Part shown: positions 60,364-64,000 of the stretch, one piece after another
Layout: every line of letters starts with the position of its first letter
Numbering within the stretch: the first letter of the stretch is position 1
Notes under the pieces: model-generated
Seen by the model: the letters and a program-made list of their open reading frames with translations, nothing else
Told to the model about the DNA's origin: nothing
Databases searched by the model: none
Translations under genes and position numbers: made by a program
IMG/VR virus record: IMGVR_UViG_3300037010_003037
Coordinates: 62,001 to 126,000 of that record
Direction: 5' to 3' (one strand)
From: a virus
Length of the DNA: 64,000 nt

Positions 60364-60383
60364 AAATGCTTAGAAAGTCATTT

Positions 60384-63300
60384 TTACTTGATTTGTCTTA
60401 GAACGGATGGAGTAAGTGCATCAACTATTTCGATGTCATTAATAGTTGCTGCTGATTGAAGAATTTCATCAAATCCTGACTCGATCGTAAACAATGAACC
60501 AAATGAGTTCACTGAATACATTGGAACTAGAACAACAGAGGAAATTTGAGAGGTTAAGCGCTGGTGAATTAAAGAGATTAGTTCAGTAGCGTAGAATGTA
60601 TCTCCAAAATCCCATCCTTGAATGTCAAAGAACTTATCTATAACAGCTATGATCTCTTGTTTGATGCGCTCATCAGAGAACGTAGCTGTTGGTGACTTAA
60701 CAACCCTAAACTTAGCGCGGAACCTCTGATCTGCTTTTTCACCAAACAATAACTTTATTTTCCCAGGATGCAAAACAACAGTGTCAGACAACATCTTGTT
60801 CTTCAACAAATAACCATATGCTGTTCTTAGTTCTAGAGGTGTTGGAGGTATAGGCTCAATAGAGCTAAACCCCTTTATGTAATCCCTCATGCTTATATAG
60901 TACCCACGAGTTAACAAAAATGCATCATGTATATTAGTAACTGATGGGTCAATAAGGTTAGTGACAGGAGAGAAGTGCTGCCACATAAAATCAAGACCTT
61001 TAATCAAGTTGCATCCATCTATTCCATTATCTCCTGTTGGAGATACTGGTGCTGGTACCATTCTTCTTCTAACAATAGTTACATTTACGGCTGATGGAGA
61101 GATAAGTTTACCAACGTAGTTTCCATATTCAAATGCGTAAAAAACTCCACTACCAGCAGGGAACTCGATTCCCATTCTGTCATACACTGTTGTGTCATAA
61201 TCAGGGATATCATATCCATCTATCAGCGTATATCTATAATTTGGATCTTGTTCATCACATGCCAGCCAACGAATTGTGGTACCATCTGCAGAAACAATTC
61301 CGTATTGATAAGAATCTTTTGAGAACGCTTCAAATTGTAAAATATTATCTGGAGTAGCATCTCCAGAACGAATGAAGTTTATTGTATCTGTTGGTGCAAC
61401 TTCTAATTGATTGAAATTTATAACTCCATCTGAGTTATATACAAAACCTAGTGCATCATAAATGTGCGCGCTTACAAGTGGTTTACCAAATTCATCTAAA
61501 TTTGAACGTAGAATTCTGATTTTGTCAACAACTGGTTTTTTAGTTTCAGAATCCAAAATCTGATCATTTTGATTGTACCAGAACTTTGTTGTGTTGCTTT
61601 GAACTATAGTCTTAGTATTTCTGTTAAAAATCTTCCATGATGTTGTTGTCCCACCATTATCTTCACGAACAATCATGAAGATCCATGATTGGGCTTTTAT
61701 CGCTTGGTTAAAAGTCATCTGTTGTGCAAGATCTGGGCCATTCTCATCAAGTCCTGCCCCTCCAATGTATGGTTTAAGGTTAATCATCTCAGCATCCGCA
61801 GGAACTGATGGATTAGCTCTCATAACTGCATCAGGAATTATTTCCCACCAACCTGTAAAGTTTACTTTATATTTGAGACCATGAATTTTTCGAACAGTTG
61901 CTGTGAAATCACCACTCGAAGGATAAGACTGTTTTTGAATATCAATAACAAAGCCATCTCCCGTTTGGAATGGAGAATTTACATCATTAGTAATAGAGAA
62001 ATCTACTGGAAGATTATGACCATGTTGATCAGACCACCGAGCTCCATTTCCAATAACATAATTAGGTAATCTTCCACGTAGATTTGAAATAACGGTAAAG
62101 GTGACACCATCAGAAGTCATCTCGATGGTTATTACTTCTTTCTTATGCGCGAACTGGTCAAGCCCGTTCGCCTTTGGAGCACCTGCACTACCGTCACCAT
62201 ATCCCCATATGCTTTGTGAAGGATCAGTTGGTGGCAGATTGTTGTCAAAGCTGTGGAGTCTAATATCACCACCACCAAAACAGCGAATAAATGGGTTAAA
62301 GCGCAAGCCAAAGATCTTTTGTGGTGGAACTTGCTGAAGACCAGAACCCACATCGCCAGGAGGATAGGTGTTTACACCATCAATAGTTCTTGGTAGATCT
62401 GGCTGGTAAATTTTTCCATCATCTTCAGGATAAAGTATTGGATCCTTAATGATACCATGGCGAACGCCATTAATTATAGCGTACTGCTGAACATCACCAT
62501 ACCAGTGCTGGTCAAGTGCTCCTTGAATAGCTGTTTTCTCGTTTAAAGAACCATCACCACCGTTTATTAATGTAGATTGAACCCACGCATCATAAAGCTC
62601 ACCATATGGTGCGACAACAGTATCATCAAGACGATAGTATCTTGTCTGGTTATCTTCTACAAAAACTCTGCGTGGGTATGAAATAATGCCATCGGCATCT
62701 GGTGATGTTGCAATAGCGTGTACAATGCTATTAAACACACCAGGACTTTGAAGCAAAGGCTCAATGAAAGAGTCTATTATGGTTCTGGCTGATAAGCGCG
62801 TTTCAACCATATCAACTGATATATCAGAAAACATTATAAGATCATCACCAAATAACTTAACGTTCTCATAATGACGTGATGCGTCATTCCATTCAATATA
62901 TTTTGGTTGACCAGCAAATGTTCTGTTGATCGTTTTAAGACGTAAGATTGTTGGGTCCTTCAACATGAAGGTGTTATAATCTTGGCCATTTACCATTCTG
63001 TTCTGCGCGTAGTACGTAGAAGGTGCGGCCTGTCTTATTTGCTCAGTAGTTTCAGATTGTGAGTTGTTTTGAATTGCTGCAGTTAGAGAGAACGTAATGT
63101 TACACGTGTGCGTATTGTTTTGCTGGTTAGTGTAGACAAAGCTCATTGGCTGACCAGCGATTCTATTCTTTGGAATAAAGATGTTTTGGTTAGTGGACAC
63201 TCTAGTCCAGATTTGGAATTTTCCGACTGGAGCATCGCTAAAGTTTCCATCACCAAATAACAACGCGATTCGATCGTTTTCTAACGTTTCAACCTCAAAT

Positions 63301-64000
63301 TTTTTACGGCCACTTTGATCATTGAACTGAAGGTTTTGTTCACTTAGTGTCTCAACTTCATGCCACACTTCAGTAATGACATCATCATCATTTACTCTGT
63401 AAACCCATACGTCAGTGTTGTTTATATTGATAGCTTCAAGCTCAAGACGCCGGTTTGCTGTTGGTTCAAGAATAGTGTAATCTGTTCTTATAAGAGTACC
63501 TTGCTTCACAAACATCATGAAGCCAGTAAAGTCGGATCCATCACCCTTTCCATCATTAGCATAAACTATGTTGAACTGTGCGTTCAAATCTGGGGAACGT
63601 TCAAATGGACCATTTTCGTCTATGTCAATAGGTACAGCTTCCATTTGAAACTGTTCATTGGCACCTGATGCAATAAATGAGTAGACGCCGTTTCTAAACG
63701 AGTTAGTATGATTATTAAATGTGTAGAGCTGCATCGACACATCACCAATTTGTACAGCCTTAATTGGCTGCCCAAAGTGTGTGGTTAAAACCTTGTTAAT
63801 TACTAAAAAGAACTGTTCTTTCCAATTAGTATTGTTTGGATCATTCCACGTGATAGTAACATTTGAAAGGTTGTTGCCTAGAGAGTCAAATACCGTTTCA
63901 GATGTACTGATAGAGTTAATTTTTACTAACCCGCGAGCAGGAATATTTCTAGAAGCTTTATATGAAATCAACCGGGCTAGACGAAGAATTGATTGCTTGC
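60384..64000 (-). CDS. 6: baseplate wedge protein (T4 gp6-like), N-terminus beyond the window
   Basis: The frame is open through the right edge; codons upstream of a TTG at 63971 (SILRLARLISYKASRNIPARG) look like genuine sequence, so the true start lies outside. At least 1204 residues are visible, much longer than T4 gp6 (660). IRQAAPSTYYAQNRMVNGQDY then TILRLKTINRTF resembles the conserved gp6/baseplate-J core. The C-terminal part (FGEKADQRFRAKFRVVKS, ...IKQEIIAVIDKFFDIQGW) fits the conserved end where gp6-type proteins pack into the wedge. It forms the ring of the baseplate that links wedges. The inserted beta-rich middle is unusual. Confidence 0.8.
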   Translation of the reverse strand, partial: KQSILRLARLISYKASRNIPARGLVKINSISTSETVFDSLGNNLSNVTITWNDPNNTNWKEQFFLVINKVLTTHFGQPIKAVQIGDVSMQLYTFNNHTNSFRNGVYSFIASGANEQFQMEAVPIDIDENGPFERSPDLNAQFNIVYANDGKGDGSDFTGFMMFVKQGTLIRTDYTILEPTANRRLELEAININNTDVWVYRVNDDDVITEVWHEVETLSEQNLQFNDQSGRKKFEVETLENDRIALLFGDGNFSDAPVGKFQIWTRVSTNQNIFIPKNRIAGQPMSFVYTNQQNNTHTCNITFSLTAAIQNNSQSETTEQIRQAAPSTYYAQNRMVNGQDYNTFMLKDPTILRLKTINRTFAGQPKYIEWNDASRHYENVKLFGDDLIMFSDISVDMVETRLSARTIIDSFIEPLLQSPGVFNSIVHAIATSPDADGIISYPRRVFVEDNQTRYYRLDDTVVAPYGELYDAWVQSTLINGGDGSLNEKTAIQGALDQHWYGDVQQYAIINGVRHGIIKDPILYPEDDGKIYQPDLPRTIDGVNTYPPGDVGSGLQQVPPQKIFGLRFNPFIRCFGGGDIRLHSFDNNLPPTDPSQSIWGYGDGSAGAPKANGLDQFAHKKEVITIEMTSDGVTFTVISNLRGRLPNYVIGNGARWSDQHGHNLPVDFSITNDVNSPFQTGDGFVIDIQKQSYPSSGDFTATVRKIHGLKYKVNFTGWWEIIPDAVMRANPSVPADAEMINLKPYIGGAGLDENGPDLAQQMTFNQAIKAQSWIFMIVREDNGGTTTSWKIFNRNTKTIVQSNTTKFWYNQNDQILDSETKKPVVDKIRILRSNLDEFGKPLVSAHIYDALGFVYNSDGVINFNQLEVAPTDTINFIRSGDATPDNILQFEAFSKDSYQYGIVSADGTTIRWLACDEQDPNYRYTLIDGYDIPDYDTTVYDRMGIEFPAGSGVFYAFEYGNYVGKLISPSAVNVTIVRRRMVPAPVSPTGDNGIDGCNLIKGLDFMWQHFSPVTNLIDPSVTNIHDAFLLTRGYYISMRDYIKGFSSIEPIPPTPLELRTAYGYLLKNKMLSDTVVLHPGKIKLLFGEKADQRFRAKFRVVKSPTATFSDERIKQEIIAVIDKFFDIQGWDFGDTFYATELISLIHQRLTSQISSVVLVPMYSVNSFGSLFTIESGFDEILQSAATINDIEIVDALTPSVLRQIK

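Overview
The window looks like a piece of a large, AT-rich, virulent tailed-phage genome with a contractile (T4-superfamily) tail and a Gram-negative host. The T4-type evidence is: a family-B DNA polymerase, a gp45-like sliding clamp, a DsbA-like late DNA-binding protein, an RNase H-like 5' nuclease, a gp61-like primase, a gp41-like helicase, a gp6-like baseplate wedge protein, and T4-style late promoters (consensus NATAAATA) on both strands. An Rz/Rz1-type spanin pair with an outer-membrane lipoprotein implies a host with two membranes. I see no integrase, repressor, CRISPR array, IS element or convincing tRNA gene.

Layout. (1) 1-9.4 kb, plus strand: a decoration-type cassette with two glycosyltransferase-like proteins, an unknown, three tandem SGNH-hydrolase paralogues, a radical SAM enzyme, a 36-residue micro-ORF and a NodU-type carbamoyltransferase. 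Late-type promoters precede the SGNH, radical SAM and carbamoyltransferase units. (2) 9.4-16.3 kb, plus: a nucleic-acid repair island behind a sigma70-type promoter with upstream direct repeats. It holds a cyclic-phosphate-processing receiver-domain protein, a T4 Rnl1-like RNA ligase, small genes, a DRB0094-type RNA ligase, a glycosyltransferase/methyltransferase-like fusion, a PTH2-like protein, a P-loop kinase and a DEDDh exonuclease. (3) 16.3-18.8 kb: small unknowns in overlapping translation-coupled order. (4) 18.9-29.8 kb: the replication and late-transcription block, DsbA-like, PolB with a 170-residue mini-intein, clamp, 5' nuclease, primase and helicase, interrupted by a late monocistronic gene and a muralytic enzyme. 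(5) 29.9-38 kb: a giant nucleotidyltransferase-fusion protein with an acidic repeat and an internal start, a PD-(D/E)XK nuclease, unknowns, a 2OG-oxygenase-like and a UDG-like protein. (6) 38-64 kb, minus strand: virion lysin, spanins, a run of fibre/tip genes that repeatedly use one small module, a beta-propeller protein, a 2933-residue structural giant and the gp6-like baseplate protein running off the right edge.

How it fits together (inference). The clamp, DsbA-like protein and NATAAATA promoters form a T4-type late transcription system. It drives the structural genes and also the sugar/carbamoyl cassette, so that cassette probably acts on progeny DNA or virion glycans late in infection. 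The early repair island carries two different RNA ligases plus accessory enzymes and would fit tRNA/RNA repair against host RNA-cleaving defences. A third ligase-superfamily domain sits in the giant late protein. The best candidates for undescribed biology are this ligase-fusion protein, the repair island and the late decoration cassette.
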